Notes under the pieces: generated by a model
Told to the model about the DNA's origin: nothing
Seen by the model: the letters and a program-made list of their open reading frames with translations, nothing else
Databases searched by the model: none
Source: SMWN01 sp965261165
Lineage (GTDB): Bacteria > Pseudomonadota > Gammaproteobacteria > Eutrophobiales > Eutrophobiaceae
Length of the DNA stretch: 64,000 bases
NCBI GenBank assembly: GCA_965261165.1
Contig: OZ253445.1
Location: forward strand, 1-64,000
Direction: 5' to 3'
Shown here: in pieces, positions 35,285 through 44,944 of the stretch
Position numbering within the stretch: position 1 is the stretch's first letter
Layout: every line of letters starts with the position of its first letter
Made by a program: the position numbers and the translations under genes

Positions 35285-37941
35285 GACAGGGTCTCAATAA
35301 TTAAGTTCGTCAAGCCCTCGAACTTAATCGGATCTGTAATAGGTTGATCTTCTTTATCTGTAATGAAAAATATATCTTCAACGCGTAAACCGTATGTCGC
35401 TATTTTTGCGCCATGTAGGCGAATATCATTTCCTGCGAGTGCTATGCCAACACGTGATAAAAATCCTGGTCTATCCGAGGCAATGACTTCCATAACTGTT
35501 CGATTGTTCTTTTCATCTTGTGAGAACTGAACTCGTGTTTGAATAGGAAATATTTTCTGTTTTCTGGTGCGAGGACGTGCTGTCTTCTTCAAGTGTGTTT
35601 CTAAATTTGATAGTGCTGCATCAAGTTTGCGCAAAATCTCCTTTTTATCGTTTTTATCTGTAATTGCTTTGCCAGCTTTATCTAGGATAATATAAGTGTC
35701 CAGTGTAAAGCCATGTGTTGAGGTAATTACTCTTGCATCAACGATGGTTAGACCGCACTGATCGAGGATATCTGCTGTGGTAGCAAAAATATTATCCTGA
35801 TTTTCCATGTAGACAAAAATTTCTGTGCCGCCTTTAACAGGTTGTTTGCGAACCTTGATTAGAGGATATTGTTGTTTCGTATTATCTGCGATTGTATTGG
35901 TATGCCATGCAATTTCATCGGGTGAATAACGAATGAAATAATCCTCGCCCAGTGATGCCCAGTGTTGATCAATATCAAATTTTGATTTTGTCCGTTTACT
36001 CACCAGTTCCAGTGCTGTGCGTTTAATTTTCTTGATTCGATCTTCTTTATTAAATGGATTCTCCAGGCCACGTCTGAGTGCACGTGTTGTTTCATTATAA
36101 AGTTGACTAAACAATGAGTCTTTCCATGCATTCCAGAGTTCAGGGTTAGTGCCATTCACATCAGCAACTGTTAACAGGTAGAGATAATTCAAGCGTTCCC
36201 GTTCGCCCATTTGGGTCGCAAATTTATTAATGACTTCAGGATCGTTAATGTCCTTTCGCTGGGCTGTTTTTGACAGAATCAGATGGTTCTCAACTAACCA
36301 TCCAACAAGTTCTGTATCATAGGCACTTAGACCGTGCTGCTTACAAAAATCTATAGCATCTTTTACGCCTAATTTCGCATGATCTCCTTGTCGGCCCTTA
36401 GCAATGTCATGGAATAGGCCAGCGAGATAGAGTAGTTCCTGTTTAGGTAATTTCTTCAGTATTTTTTGACAGAGAGGGTAAGTATCAGCATATTCTGGCA
36501 GCCCAAAGAGTCGCATATTCTGGATTACAAAGAGGATGTGTTCATCAACACTGTAAACATGGAAGAGATCAAACTGCATCTGGCCTTCTATTTGGCCAAA
36601 GGCAGGCAAGTATTTGTTGAGTATGCCATAACGGTGCATGCGACGAAGTTCGTGACCAACGTACCTTGGTTGTCGAATGATTTCCATAAATAGACTTTTA
36701 TTACGAATATCATTTCTGAAGTCATCATCAATCAGGTGAATATATTCTCGAATTAAACGAATAGTACTGGCTCGAATACCTTTGATTGAGAGAGTTTGTT
36801 GCTTAAGTAGGAATATCTCGAGTAAGGCAAAAGGATACCATTCAAACACTTGGTCGTGACAGACTTCAATATAGTCATTACGAGTCTGAAAACGTTTGTT
36901 GATGGGTTTAATTTTTTCTCTGCGTGTTAAATAGATAATTGCTTCCTGAAAGTGTTGTAACAACATCTCATTCAGATTGCTCAATTCACGCACCATCTGA
37001 TAATACAATTTCATGAATTGCTCAACGCCACTATTGTCATCAGCGTGAAAGCCAAAAATTTTTGCTATATGGCGCTGACGATCAAACAACAGTCTGTCGT
37101 CATGCCTACCGGTCAAGTTATGCAGGGCATGGCGAATACGCCAGAGAAATGTCTGGCCTGTTTTGAGTTTTAGATATTCTTCGTCCGTTAGAAAATCATA
37201 TTTAATCAAATCTTGCAGGTTATCAACGCCAAAATGCCGCTTGGCGACCCAGCCAATCATCTGGATATCTCTTAATCCTCCAGGACTTTCCTTGACGTTC
37301 GGTTCTAGGCTGTGTTCGGTATTGGCATATTTTTCATGACGTTCGATCTGTTCTTGCAACTTAGCCTTGAAAAATTTCTTGGCTGGCCAGATTTTTTTCG
37401 GGCCGGTCAATTTACGCATGGAGTCGAATAATGTTGAATTACCAGTGAGCAGGCGCGCTTCCATGATATTCGTGGCCACAGTGATATTAGTCCTGCCTTC
37501 AAAAACGCAATCTTTAACAGTACGTACGCTCTGGCCGACCTCAAGGCCGATGTCCCATAAAAATGCCAGAAATTTCTGAATTTGTTGATTCGCTTCTTTG
37601 TTACTTCTAGATTTTTCGAGAATCATTAAGTCAATATCAGAAGCGGGGTGAAGCTCACCTCGGCCATAACCACCCACCGCCACCAGAGACAGATCTTCAC
37701 AGCTAATCATGGATTGCCAAGCATGAATCAGAAGCTGGTCAATAAATTCTGCACGTTTATATACGAGCTCTACAACTGTTCGTCCGGTCTCGAATGCATC
37801 ATTAATTGCCTGAGTTCCGTCTTGTAAGGTTTTTTTGAAAACGTCTATAGGAGATGAGCTAGATTTTAATTTTTCCTCGAAACAGTAGCTGTCGAACAGA
37901 AATATCTGTTTACTGGAGGCGTTCTGAATGCTAATGGGCAT
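35281..37941 (-). CDS. glnD: Bifunctional PII uridylyltransferase/uridylyl-removing enzyme
   Basis: Nitrogen sensor that uridylylates or de-uridylylates PII according to glutamine. 886 aa with the expected order: nucleotidyltransferase (GGYGRGELHPASDIDLM, about residues 90-107), GlnE-like helical region, HD hydrolase (FHDIAKGRQGDH, about 510) and two C-terminal ACT domains (about 700 and 810 onward). It is the first gene of the overlapping glnD-mutH-dusA unit, 3 nt after map, so map may be cotranscribed. Confidence 0.95.
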   Translation of the reverse strand: MPISIQNASSKQIFLFDSYCFEEKLKSSSSPIDVFKKTLQDGTQAINDAFETGRTVVELVYKRAEFIDQLLIHAWQSMISCEDLSLVAVGGYGRGELHPASDIDLMILEKSRSNKEANQQIQKFLAFLWDIGLEVGQSVRTVKDCVFEGRTNITVATNIMEARLLTGNSTLFDSMRKLTGPKKIWPAKKFFKAKLQEQIERHEKYANTEHSLEPNVKESPGGLRDIQMIGWVAKRHFGVDNLQDLIKYDFLTDEEYLKLKTGQTFLWRIRHALHNLTGRHDDRLLFDRQRHIAKIFGFHADDNSGVEQFMKLYYQMVRELSNLNEMLLQHFQEAIIYLTRREKIKPINKRFQTRNDYIEVCHDQVFEWYPFALLEIFLLKQQTLSIKGIRASTIRLIREYIHLIDDDFRNDIRNKSLFMEIIRQPRYVGHELRRMHRYGILNKYLPAFGQIEGQMQFDLFHVYSVDEHILFVIQNMRLFGLPEYADTYPLCQKILKKLPKQELLYLAGLFHDIAKGRQGDHAKLGVKDAIDFCKQHGLSAYDTELVGWLVENHLILSKTAQRKDINDPEVINKFATQMGERERLNYLYLLTVADVNGTNPELWNAWKDSLFSQLYNETTRALRRGLENPFNKEDRIKKIKRTALELVSKRTKSKFDIDQHWASLGEDYFIRYSPDEIAWHTNTIADNTKQQYPLIKVRKQPVKGGTEIFVYMENQDNIFATTADILDQCGLTIVDARVITSTHGFTLDTYIILDKAGKAITDKNDKKEILRKLDAALSNLETHLKKTARPRTRKQKIFPIQTRVQFSQDEKNNRTVMEVIASDRPGFLSRVGIALAGNDIRLHGAKIATYGLRVEDIFFITDKEDQPITDPIKFEGLTNLIIETLS

Positions 37942-37944
37942 TAA

Positions 37945-38712
37945 TCAGAAAACCTCTTCCTCTCGTTTAGTCAGGACTTCGTGCCCATCAGCAGTGACAA
38001 GAATAGTGTGCTCCCACTGCGCGGAGAGGCTACGGTCTTTGGTAACCACAGTCCATTCATCAGGAAGTAATTTGACGTGACGTTTACCCATATTAATCAT
38101 TGGCTCAATGGTAAATGTCATGCCTTCTTCGATAATCATTCCAGTATCTTTGGACCCATAGTGCAGGATTTGAGGATCTTCGTGGAATCCTTTGCCAATA
38201 CCATGACCACAATATTCACGAACGACTGAATAATTATTATTTTCGGCGTGTTGTTGAATCGAGTGACCAATATCACCAAAACGTACTCCGGGCTTCACCA
38301 TATCAATACCTAATTTCATACATTCATAGGTAGTTTGTACCAGTCTTCTTGCCCGGATAGAAGGCTCACCGACAAAGAACATTTTGCTGGTATCCCCATG
38401 ATAATCATCTTTGATGACTGTGATGTCGATATTAATGATATCCCCATTTCTAAGCTTTTTATCTCCTGGTATACCGTGGCAGATGACATGATTGACTGAG
38501 GTGCAGATAGATTTGGGGAACCCTCTATAATTCAGGGGCGCGGGGATGGAATTTTGTTCATTCACGATGTAATCATGGCAGATCTTGTCGAGATCGCCGG
38601 TGCTTATTCCCGCCCGAATATGAGGTTCTACCATCTGCAAGACATCAGCAGCCAGGCAGCCTGCAATACGCATTTTTTCGATTTCTTTTGGCGTTTTAAT
38701 GGTAACGGGCAT
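37945..38712 (-). CDS. map: Methionine aminopeptidase type I
   Basis: Removes N-terminal Met from new proteins. 255 aa pita-bread fold with metal ligands recognisable in INIDITVIKDDYHGDTS (two Asp), GHGIGKGFHEDP (His), FTIEPM (Glu) and QWEHTILVT (Glu). It starts 180 bp from rpsB in the opposite direction, the standard divergent map/rpsB layout. Confidence 0.95.
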   Translation of the reverse strand: MPVTIKTPKEIEKMRIAGCLAADVLQMVEPHIRAGISTGDLDKICHDYIVNEQNSIPAPLNYRGFPKSICTSVNHVICHGIPGDKKLRNGDIINIDITVIKDDYHGDTSKMFFVGEPSIRARRLVQTTYECMKLGIDMVKPGVRFGDIGHSIQQHAENNNYSVVREYCGHGIGKGFHEDPQILHYGSKDTGMIIEEGMTFTIEPMINMGKRHVKLLPDEWTVVTKDRSLSAQWEHTILVTADGHEVLTKREEEVF

Positions 38713-38750
38713 GAATTTCTTTATATCTAGTCTAGGTATGAGTTAAGTAA

Positions 38751-38779
38751 TTGTCCTCAATATTTTTCTATGCTATAAA
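38751..38779 (+). promoter_or_regulatory. Sigma70-like promoter of rpsB
   Basis: ttgtcc (38751-38756), 17-bp spacer, tataaa (38774-38779); the expected start is near 38786, leaving a leader of about 105 nt. Confidence 0.6.
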
Positions 38780-38785
38780 GCGTCC

Positions 38786-38892
38786 GCAGTTTCGCAAATT
38801 AATGTCACACGCACAACTACAACTATGTACTGGGTGCCGAAAGGTTGGTATATAGTGTGTGCGGAGGCGCAACCCTAGCTGGAGAGAATTAA
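38786..38892 (+). promoter_or_regulatory. rpsB: rpsB leader with long-range stem, possible S2 autoregulatory site
   Basis: The leader can pair cgcacaacta with tagtgtgtgcg (one bulge) around a region containing ccgaaagg. It ends in ctggagagaatta, whose ggagag is the ribosome site. Gammaproteobacterial rpsB messages are known to be feedback-controlled by S2 through the leader, but the exact consensus was not checked here. Confidence 0.45.
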
Positions 38893-39951
38893 ATGTCAAA
38901 TGTCACCATGCGTGAAATGCTGGAGGCTGGAGTTCACTTTGGTCATCAGACTCGTCACTGGAATCCCAAAATGGCGCCGTATCTATTCGGCCAACGCAAC
39001 AATATCCATATTATTAACCTTGAGAAATCCTTGCCGATGTACGGTGAGGCCGTTAATTTTTTAAGTAAACTAGCTGCCAGAAAAGGCAAAATCATGTTCG
39101 TCGGAACCAAGCGTACCGCTCAAAATGTGATTCAGGAAGAGGCTCTTCGTTGTGGCATGCCTTTTGTGAACCGTCGGTGGTTGGGCGGCTTGTTGACTAA
39201 TTATAAGACAGTCAAGCAATCCATTAACAGAATGAAAAGTCTAGAAGCTATGGAAACAGACGGTACGCTTGGGAAAATGAGTAAGAAAGAGCAGCTTCGA
39301 AACAAGAGAGAGCTGGAAAAACTGTCACGTGGACTGTCCGGAATCAAAGACATGGGTGGCCTGCCTGATGCATTATTTGTAATAGATGTTGGTTACGAAA
39401 ACATTGCAGTGAGTGAAGCGAAAAAATTAGGTATCCCCGTTGTCGGTGTTGTCGATAGTAATAACAGTCCGGATAATATTGATTACATCATTCCTGGCAA
39501 TGATGATGCAATTCGTTCTATTCGTTTATATGCTAAAGGCATTGCTGATGCGATTCTTGATAGTCGTGCTGCAACAGCCCATGTTGGCGTTGACAAAGAG
39601 GACGATTTTGTCGAACTAGATGAATCTGGTGAACCAGTTATTCGGGAAGTCGCTGATAGACCAGCGATCAAGAAGAAAGTCATCAAGAAAAAGATAGTGA
39701 AAAAGAAAACTGCGAAAGCGACATCAAGTGATGATGCGTCTTCAGATGGCAAAGCTACAAAAGATGGCAAAGCTGCAAAAGATGGCAAAGCTGCAAAAGA
39801 TGGCAAAGCTGCAAAAGCTGAGGCAGCCGCTGAAACGAAAGTAACCAAGAAGAAGGTTGCTAAAAAGAAGACGAAGCAGAAGGCTGCCCAGAAAAAGGTT
39901 GATATAAAAACTGCTGAAGATGAAGCAAATAAAAAGGGCGAGGAAGAGTAG
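38893..39951 (+). CDS. rpsB: 30S ribosomal protein S2 with long lysine-rich tail
   Basis: Core S2 (residues 1 to about 228) is canonical: MLEAGVHFGHQTRHWNPKM, FVGTKRTAQ and RWLGGLLTN. S2 is needed for S1 binding and mRNA recruitment. After it come about 120 extra residues rich in Lys/Ala/Glu, including four DGKA(T/A)K hexapeptides encoded by an 18-bp repeat, and several KKK clusters. E. coli S2 has 241 residues and no such tail. The tail is in frame and ends 3 bp before tsf, so it looks real. It is likely disordered and RNA-binding. Confidence 0.95.
   Translation: MSNVTMREMLEAGVHFGHQTRHWNPKMAPYLFGQRNNIHIINLEKSLPMYGEAVNFLSKLAARKGKIMFVGTKRTAQNVIQEEALRCGMPFVNRRWLGGLLTNYKTVKQSINRMKSLEAMETDGTLGKMSKKEQLRNKRELEKLSRGLSGIKDMGGLPDALFVIDVGYENIAVSEAKKLGIPVVGVVDSNNSPDNIDYIIPGNDDAIRSIRLYAKGIADAILDSRAATAHVGVDKEDDFVELDESGEPVIREVADRPAIKKKVIKKKIVKKKTAKATSSDDASSDGKATKDGKAAKDGKAAKDGKAAKAEAAAETKVTKKKVAKKKTKQKAAQKKVDIKTAEDEANKKGEEE
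39745..39816. repeat. Four tandem 18-bp repeats in rpsB
   Basis: The unit gatggcaaagctgcaaaa occurs four times in a row (first copy with one change), encoding DGKAAK in the S2 tail. Confidence 0.9.
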
Positions 39952-39953
39952 AA

Positions 39954-40832
39954 ATGGCAATAACGGCTGCAACAGTAAAAGAACTTCGTGAGCGCACAGG
40001 TGCTGGCATGATGGACTGCAAAAAAGCTTTGCAGGGAGCTGATGGTGACATTGAAAAGGCCATTGAGGATATGCGCAAGTCTGGTATGGCCAAGGCTGCC
40101 AAGAAAGCGGGTCGCATTGCTGCTGAAGGCTTGCTTGTGATTAAGCAAAGCGAAGCAGCAGGCCAGTTAGTGATTGCAGAAATTAATTCAGAAACAGATT
40201 TTGTTGCCAGAGATGATAGCTTTAAAGAATTTTGCGATCAGGTCGCAACTTGTATTCTAGCTAACCAACCTACAGATATGGATAGTTTATTGGACTGCAA
40301 GATTGGTGAGCAGACGGTTGAAGAAACTCGTCAGCAATTAGTTGCCAAGATTGGAGAGAATATTAGCGTTAGACGTTTTTCACAGGTTGATTCAGTGCGG
40401 GGGATCCTTGACTCTTATTTGCATGATGCACGCATCGGTGCCATTGTTGAGCTTGAAGACGGAGATAAAGCTTTGGCTAAGGATGTCGCTATGCATATTG
40501 TTGCAAGTAATCCAATCTGCATTGCCGAAGAAGATGTGCCGCAGGATATTCTTGCTAAAGAGAAAGAAATTTTGATTGCCCAAGCAGAGGAAAGTGGTAA
40601 ACCACCAGAGATCATCGAAAAGATGATTGGCGGAAGAATTAATAAATTTTTGAAAGAAATTACGTTGCTAGGCCAACCATTTATTAAAGATCCTGACCAG
40701 ACGGTTGCCGAGTTACTTGAGTCTGTTGGTGCATCAGTTAAAAATTTTATTCGTTATGAAGTGGGTGAAGGCATTGAGAAGCGGAATGATAATTTTGCCG
40801 AAGAGGTCATGGCCCAAGCGAAAGGAGAATAA
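39954..40832 (+). CDS. tsf: Elongation factor Ts
   Basis: Nucleotide exchange factor for EF-Tu. 292 aa with the N-terminal UBA-like domain (VKELRERTGAGMMDCKKAL) and the core motif NSETDFVARDDSF that inserts into EF-Tu. It follows rpsB by 2 bp, as in most bacteria. Confidence 0.96.
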   Translation: MAITAATVKELRERTGAGMMDCKKALQGADGDIEKAIEDMRKSGMAKAAKKAGRIAAEGLLVIKQSEAAGQLVIAEINSETDFVARDDSFKEFCDQVATCILANQPTDMDSLLDCKIGEQTVEETRQQLVAKIGENISVRRFSQVDSVRGILDSYLHDARIGAIVELEDGDKALAKDVAMHIVASNPICIAEEDVPQDILAKEKEILIAQAEESGKPPEIIEKMIGGRINKFLKEITLLGQPFIKDPDQTVAELLESVGASVKNFIRYEVGEGIEKRNDNFAEEVMAQAKGE

Positions 40833-40838
40833 GTCATT

Positions 40839-41570
40839 ATGTCTAGCCCGTCTAAGAAATTAAAATATCGACGGGTTTTGATAAAACTCAGTGGCGAAGC
40901 CCTAATGGGTGACGATGTCTATGGCATCAGCCCCGAGGTTATCTGTAGAATCGCTAGTGAAGTAAATGATCTAGCTGAAGCCAGTGTTGAAGTTGCGATG
41001 GTAATCGGTGGTGGTAATATATTCCGAGGTGCAGGATTGGCTGCTGCAGGTATTGACCGGGTAACTGGTGATCATATGGGCATGTTAGCCACTGTGATTA
41101 ACTCACTTGCTATGCAGGATGCTCTGGAGCGATTGGGTGTCATTGCTAGGGTCATGTCCGCAATTTCTATTAATGAAATATGTGAAGACTATATTCGTAG
41201 AAAAGCGGTTCGCCACCTTGAAAAAGGACGTGTTGTGGTGTTTGCAGCAGGCACAGGAAATCCTTTTTTTACCACCGATTCCGCAGCGAGTCTTCGCGCT
41301 GTTGAGATAAATGCTGAATTGCTTATAAAAGCAACCAAAGTAGATGGTATCTATTCGGCTGACCCAGTTAAAGATAAAACGGCTAAGCACTATGACTTAC
41401 TAAGTTATGATGCTGTCCTGGATCAAAAGTTGGATGTCATGGATGCTACGGCAATTGTTTTATGTCGCGAAAATAACATGCCACTACGCGTGCTGAGTAT
41501 GACACAAGCAGGTTCGATGATGCGGGCTGTTCAGGGATTAAACGAAGGCACATTGGTGTCAAATCAATAA
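40839..41570 (+). CDS. pyrH: Uridylate kinase
   Basis: Hexameric UMP kinase of the amino-acid-kinase fold making UDP. 243 aa; the P-loop-like LIKLSGEALMG, the VIGGGNIFRG and TVINSLAMQDAL segments and the C-terminal ATAIVLCRENNMPL are diagnostic. It is 6 bp after tsf. Confidence 0.96.
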   Translation: MSSPSKKLKYRRVLIKLSGEALMGDDVYGISPEVICRIASEVNDLAEASVEVAMVIGGGNIFRGAGLAAAGIDRVTGDHMGMLATVINSLAMQDALERLGVIARVMSAISINEICEDYIRRKAVRHLEKGRVVVFAAGTGNPFFTTDSAASLRAVEINAELLIKATKVDGIYSADPVKDKTAKHYDLLSYDAVLDQKLDVMDATAIVLCRENNMPLRVLSMTQAGSMMRAVQGLNEGTLVSNQ

Positions 41571-41598
41571 TAGGATAGAGATTAGAGAGAAAATTCCA

Positions 41599-42156
41599 AT
41601 GATTGACGATACATATAAGGATGCCGAACAACGCATGCTCAAGAGTTTGGAAATACTTAAACAGGAATTAAGCAAGATACGTACTGGTCGCGCACATCCC
41701 AGCCTGTTGGATCATGTTATGGTCAGTCTTTATGGCACCAATGTTTCTTTAAATCAGGCTGCAAATATTGGTATTCAGAATGCGTACACTTTAAATGTGA
41801 CAGCCTTCGACAAAAATACGATTTCTGATATTGAAAAAGCAATAATAAATGCAGATTTAGGTTTAAACCCGGTGACCGCGGGTGAAGTGATCCGTGTGCC
41901 ATTGCCAGTATTGACTGAAGATAGACGAAAAGAATTAATTAAAATAATTCGTGGTGAAGCCGAAAAAGGAAAGATCGCGATACGTAATATTCGACGTGAT
42001 GCAAACCATGCATGTAAGGATCTCCTCAAGGAGAAGGAAATCTCAGAAGATGAAGATCGAGGCGCAGAAGACAGAATTCAAAAATTGACAGATCGTAATA
42101 TCCAGGACATTGATAAGCTTTTGGCAGAAAAAGAAAAGGAAATGATGGAAATTTAA
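41599..42156 (+). CDS. frr: Ribosome recycling factor
   Basis: Splits post-termination ribosomes with EF-G. 185 aa, typical length, with KIRTGRAHPSLLD, the VRVPLPVLTEDRRKEL-like segment (here IRVPLP) and the NIRRDANH helix. A ribosome site ggatagagattagagaga precedes ATG at 41599. Confidence 0.96.
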   Translation: MIDDTYKDAEQRMLKSLEILKQELSKIRTGRAHPSLLDHVMVSLYGTNVSLNQAANIGIQNAYTLNVTAFDKNTISDIEKAIINADLGLNPVTAGEVIRVPLPVLTEDRRKELIKIIRGEAEKGKIAIRNIRRDANHACKDLLKEKEISEDEDRGAEDRIQKLTDRNIQDIDKLLAEKEKEMMEI

Positions 42157-42179
42157 TCGTAGTAATTATTTCACATTAA

Positions 42180-42932
42180 ATGGCTGATAGACATGTATTG
42201 AGTAGTAGTAGAGGTAATCTGCCGAAGCATGTTGCTATTATCATGGACGGCAATGGTCGATGGGCAAAACAAAAAGGTTTGTCGCGAATTGCAGGACACA
42301 AGGCAGGTGTTAAAGCACTACAGAAGATTGTTAATTACAGTGCCATGGAAGGTGTAGAAGTATTAACCATCTATGCTTTCAGTAGTGAGAACTGGAAAAG
42401 ACCTCGCGCTGAAGTATCCATGCTCATGGAATTGTTTAATACGTCTTTACAAGCACGTTTTAAGGATCTGCATGATAATAATATCAGGCTTCGTTTCATT
42501 GGTGACCTGTCGCTATTCCCTGAAAAACTGCGTCAATCAATGACAGACACAGAGAACATTACAACAAATAACACGGGTCTGGAATTGGTTGTTGCTGTGA
42601 ATTATGGTGGCAGATGGGATATCGCAAGTGCTTTTAAAAAATTAAATAAAGAAATTAGTAATGGAAATATCAAATTAAAAGATATTGATGAAGCATTAAT
42701 TGGTAAATTTATGTGTCTTTCTGATTTACCAGAACCAGATCTGTTTATTCGTACAGGCGGTGAAATGCGCATCAGCAATTATTTGCTTTGGCAGTTGGCG
42801 TACACGGAGCTTTATTTTGATGATTGTTTATGGCCAGATTTTAGCACAGCAAATTTCGGAGAAGCTTTGAAGTGGTATGCTGGAAGAGAGAGAAGATTCG
42901 GGCGTATTAGCGAACAAATAGAAGATGCTTAA
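42180..42932 (+). CDS. uppS: Undecaprenyl diphosphate synthase
   Basis: Cis-prenyltransferase making the C55 carrier lipid for peptidoglycan and O-antigen. 250 aa; the MDGNGRWAKQKG start contains the catalytic Asp, with the SSENWKRP and RTGGEMRISNYLLWQ substrate-binding motifs. It overlaps cdsA by 8 bp. Confidence 0.96.
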   Translation: MADRHVLSSSRGNLPKHVAIIMDGNGRWAKQKGLSRIAGHKAGVKALQKIVNYSAMEGVEVLTIYAFSSENWKRPRAEVSMLMELFNTSLQARFKDLHDNNIRLRFIGDLSLFPEKLRQSMTDTENITTNNTGLELVVAVNYGGRWDIASAFKKLNKEISNGNIKLKDIDEALIGKFMCLSDLPEPDLFIRTGGEMRISNYLLWQLAYTELYFDDCLWPDFSTANFGEALKWYAGRERRFGRISEQIEDA

Positions 42933-43746
42933 ACAACGTGTCATAGTAGCAATCATACTGGCCAGTGCGCTCATTAATGCTGTGCTTTTTATGTCCACAC
43001 AAATACTGGCTTTAATGCTCGCAGTGATTATCTGTATAGCGGCATGGGAATGGGCTGCTTGCGCTGGCTTTCATAGCATTTTGCAAAAAATTATTTATGT
43101 ATCATTCATTTTATTATGTCTAATATTATGTCTAATAGTTTTCGAAAAACCCTGGATTCTTTTGGTGGTTATTTGTGGCCTCATTTGGTGGTCTATCGCC
43201 ACATTTTTGGTGGTTCGCTACCAGATGAATAAAAGTATTAACCTGACATCAAATTTATTGAAAGGCATAATCGGTGGAATCATTCTTATTCCAGCTTGGT
43301 TAGGTTTGGTTTTAATCCATGCTAGAACATCTGGTGTGTCACTAATGTTATTTTTATTCTTTCTTATATGGTTAGCTGATAGTGCTGCATATTTTTCTGG
43401 TAGAAAATATGGCAGTAAAAAACTGGCAAGTCGTGTAAGCCCTGGCAAGAGCTGGGAAGGAGTGTACGGCGCTTTGACCATGTCATTATTACTTGGGGCA
43501 GCCTATGCGCTGTATGCGGATATGCAATTCTTAATCTCTGTATATTTTATTTTTTTGGTATTGCTTACGGTGAGTCTTTCAATTTTGGGTGATTTACTAG
43601 AAAGTATGTTCAAGCGTATGGCAGGAATCAAAGATAGCAGCAACATTTTGCCAGGGCATGGCGGTGTATTGGATCGTATCGATAGTCTCACATCTGCCGC
43701 GCCTGTCTTTTTTGCAGGTCTCTGGGTAATGGAAAAAATTGGATAA
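42925..43746 (+). CDS. cdsA: Phosphatidate cytidylyltransferase
   Basis: Integral membrane enzyme making CDP-diacylglycerol. 273 aa with multiple membrane helices and the family signature FKRMAGIKDSSNILPGHGG followed by DRID near the C-terminus. Confidence 0.95.
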   Translation: MLKQRVIVAIILASALINAVLFMSTQILALMLAVIICIAAWEWAACAGFHSILQKIIYVSFILLCLILCLIVFEKPWILLVVICGLIWWSIATFLVVRYQMNKSINLTSNLLKGIIGGIILIPAWLGLVLIHARTSGVSLMLFLFFLIWLADSAAYFSGRKYGSKKLASRVSPGKSWEGVYGALTMSLLLGAAYALYADMQFLISVYFIFLVLLTVSLSILGDLLESMFKRMAGIKDSSNILPGHGGVLDRIDSLTSAAPVFFAGLWVMEKIG

Positions 43747-43759
43747 TGGAGAGAATTTC

Positions 43760-44944
43760 TTGATTGGTCTAACGCTATTGGGTGCAACGGGAAGTATTGG
43801 CATCAGTACCTTGGATGTGGTTGCTCGTCACAAAGATAAATATAAAATTGTTGCGCTGACAGCAAATCGTAATATTGAATTACTTGCTGAACAATGTGAA
43901 ACATGGCAGCCAAAATATGCTGTTATCGCTGGTCATGACCTGACAAAGTCATTAAGGTCTGCCTTAAAGAGTAAAGGTATTGATACCGAAGTGCTTTCGG
44001 GGGTAGAGGGCTTGCAGTACGTGGCTGCCATACCTGAAGCACATTATGTGATGGCCGCGATCGTTGGTGCAGCAGGTTTATTACCAACACTAGCCGCTGC
44101 TAAAGCGGGAAAGCGAGTCTTGTTGGCCAATAAAGAATCGCTGGTAATGTCTGGCAAATTATTCATGGATACAATCCAGGAATCAGGCGCAGAACTTTTG
44201 CCGATAGATAGTGAACACAATGCCATTTTTCAGAGTATGCCCATAAATTATAAGGATGGGTTGGCAGAAACGGGGGTTGAAAAAATACTTTTGACTGCAT
44301 CTGGAGGGCCATTCAGAATAACCCCTCTTGATGAATTAAAAACGGTTAGTCCTGAACAGGCCTGTGCGCATCCAAACTGGGATATGGGTAGGAAAATTTC
44401 AGTGGATTCTGCAACAATGATGAATAAAGGTCTTGAGGTCATTGAGGCATGCTGGTTATTTGATACAGGCCTCGAAAAAATACAGGTTGTTTTGCACCCT
44501 CAAAGTGTGATTCATTCCTTAGTACAATATATCGATGGTTCTGTTTTGGCTCAATTAGGGAGTCCCGATATGAGAACGCCCATTGCACACGCCCTTGCAT
44601 GGCCAGAACGTATCAATTCAGGCGTTGAATCATTTAATTTATTTGATGTAGAACATCTTGACTTTGAAGCTCCAGATCTGGAAAGATTCCCCTGCTTGGA
44701 GCTGGCAAGTGAAGCGATGAGAACAGGAGGGACATCAACTGCGATACTCAACGCTGCAAATGAAATCGCTGTTGAAGCATTTTTGAATAAGCAAATTAGG
44801 TTCACAGAGATACCTCAGTTGGTTGAGGCTGCGTTGGATAATATTCCGGGTGTTAAAGCTGATTCAATGAGTGCAATATTGGAGGCAGATGCTGAAGCGC
44901 GTCAGTTTGCAACGGCATACGCTAAAGACGTACTTGTTGCATGA
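43760..44944 (+). CDS. dxr: 1-deoxy-D-xylulose 5-phosphate reductoisomerase
   Basis: First committed enzyme of the MEP isoprenoid pathway, NADPH-dependent. I choose TTG at 43760, with ggagag 10 nt upstream, giving MIGLTLLGATGSIG and matching the family start. A TTG at 43739 would add seven residues inside cdsA. The NADPH motif GATGSIG, NKESLV, SASGGPF-like TASGGPF, and MGRKISVDSATMMNKG are present. It overlaps rseP by 4 bp (ATGA). Confidence 0.93.
   Translation: MIGLTLLGATGSIGISTLDVVARHKDKYKIVALTANRNIELLAEQCETWQPKYAVIAGHDLTKSLRSALKSKGIDTEVLSGVEGLQYVAAIPEAHYVMAAIVGAAGLLPTLAAAKAGKRVLLANKESLVMSGKLFMDTIQESGAELLPIDSEHNAIFQSMPINYKDGLAETGVEKILLTASGGPFRITPLDELKTVSPEQACAHPNWDMGRKISVDSATMMNKGLEVIEACWLFDTGLEKIQVVLHPQSVIHSLVQYIDGSVLAQLGSPDMRTPIAHALAWPERINSGVESFNLFDVEHLDFEAPDLERFPCLELASEAMRTGGTSTAILNAANEIAVEAFLNKQIRFTEIPQLVEAALDNIPGVKADSMSAILEADAEARQFATAYAKDVLVA

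Noticed and set aside
39483..40148. 221-codon frame opposite the rpsB tail and tsf start
   Set aside because: Antisense shadow of the lysine-rich coding sequence; composition (Ser/Phe/Ala runs) mirrors the repeats and both sense genes are certain.
43739..43759. Upstream TTG start for dxr
   Set aside because: It lacks a ribosome site and adds residues not seen in the family; TTG at 43760 has ggagag upstream and gives the usual N-terminus.
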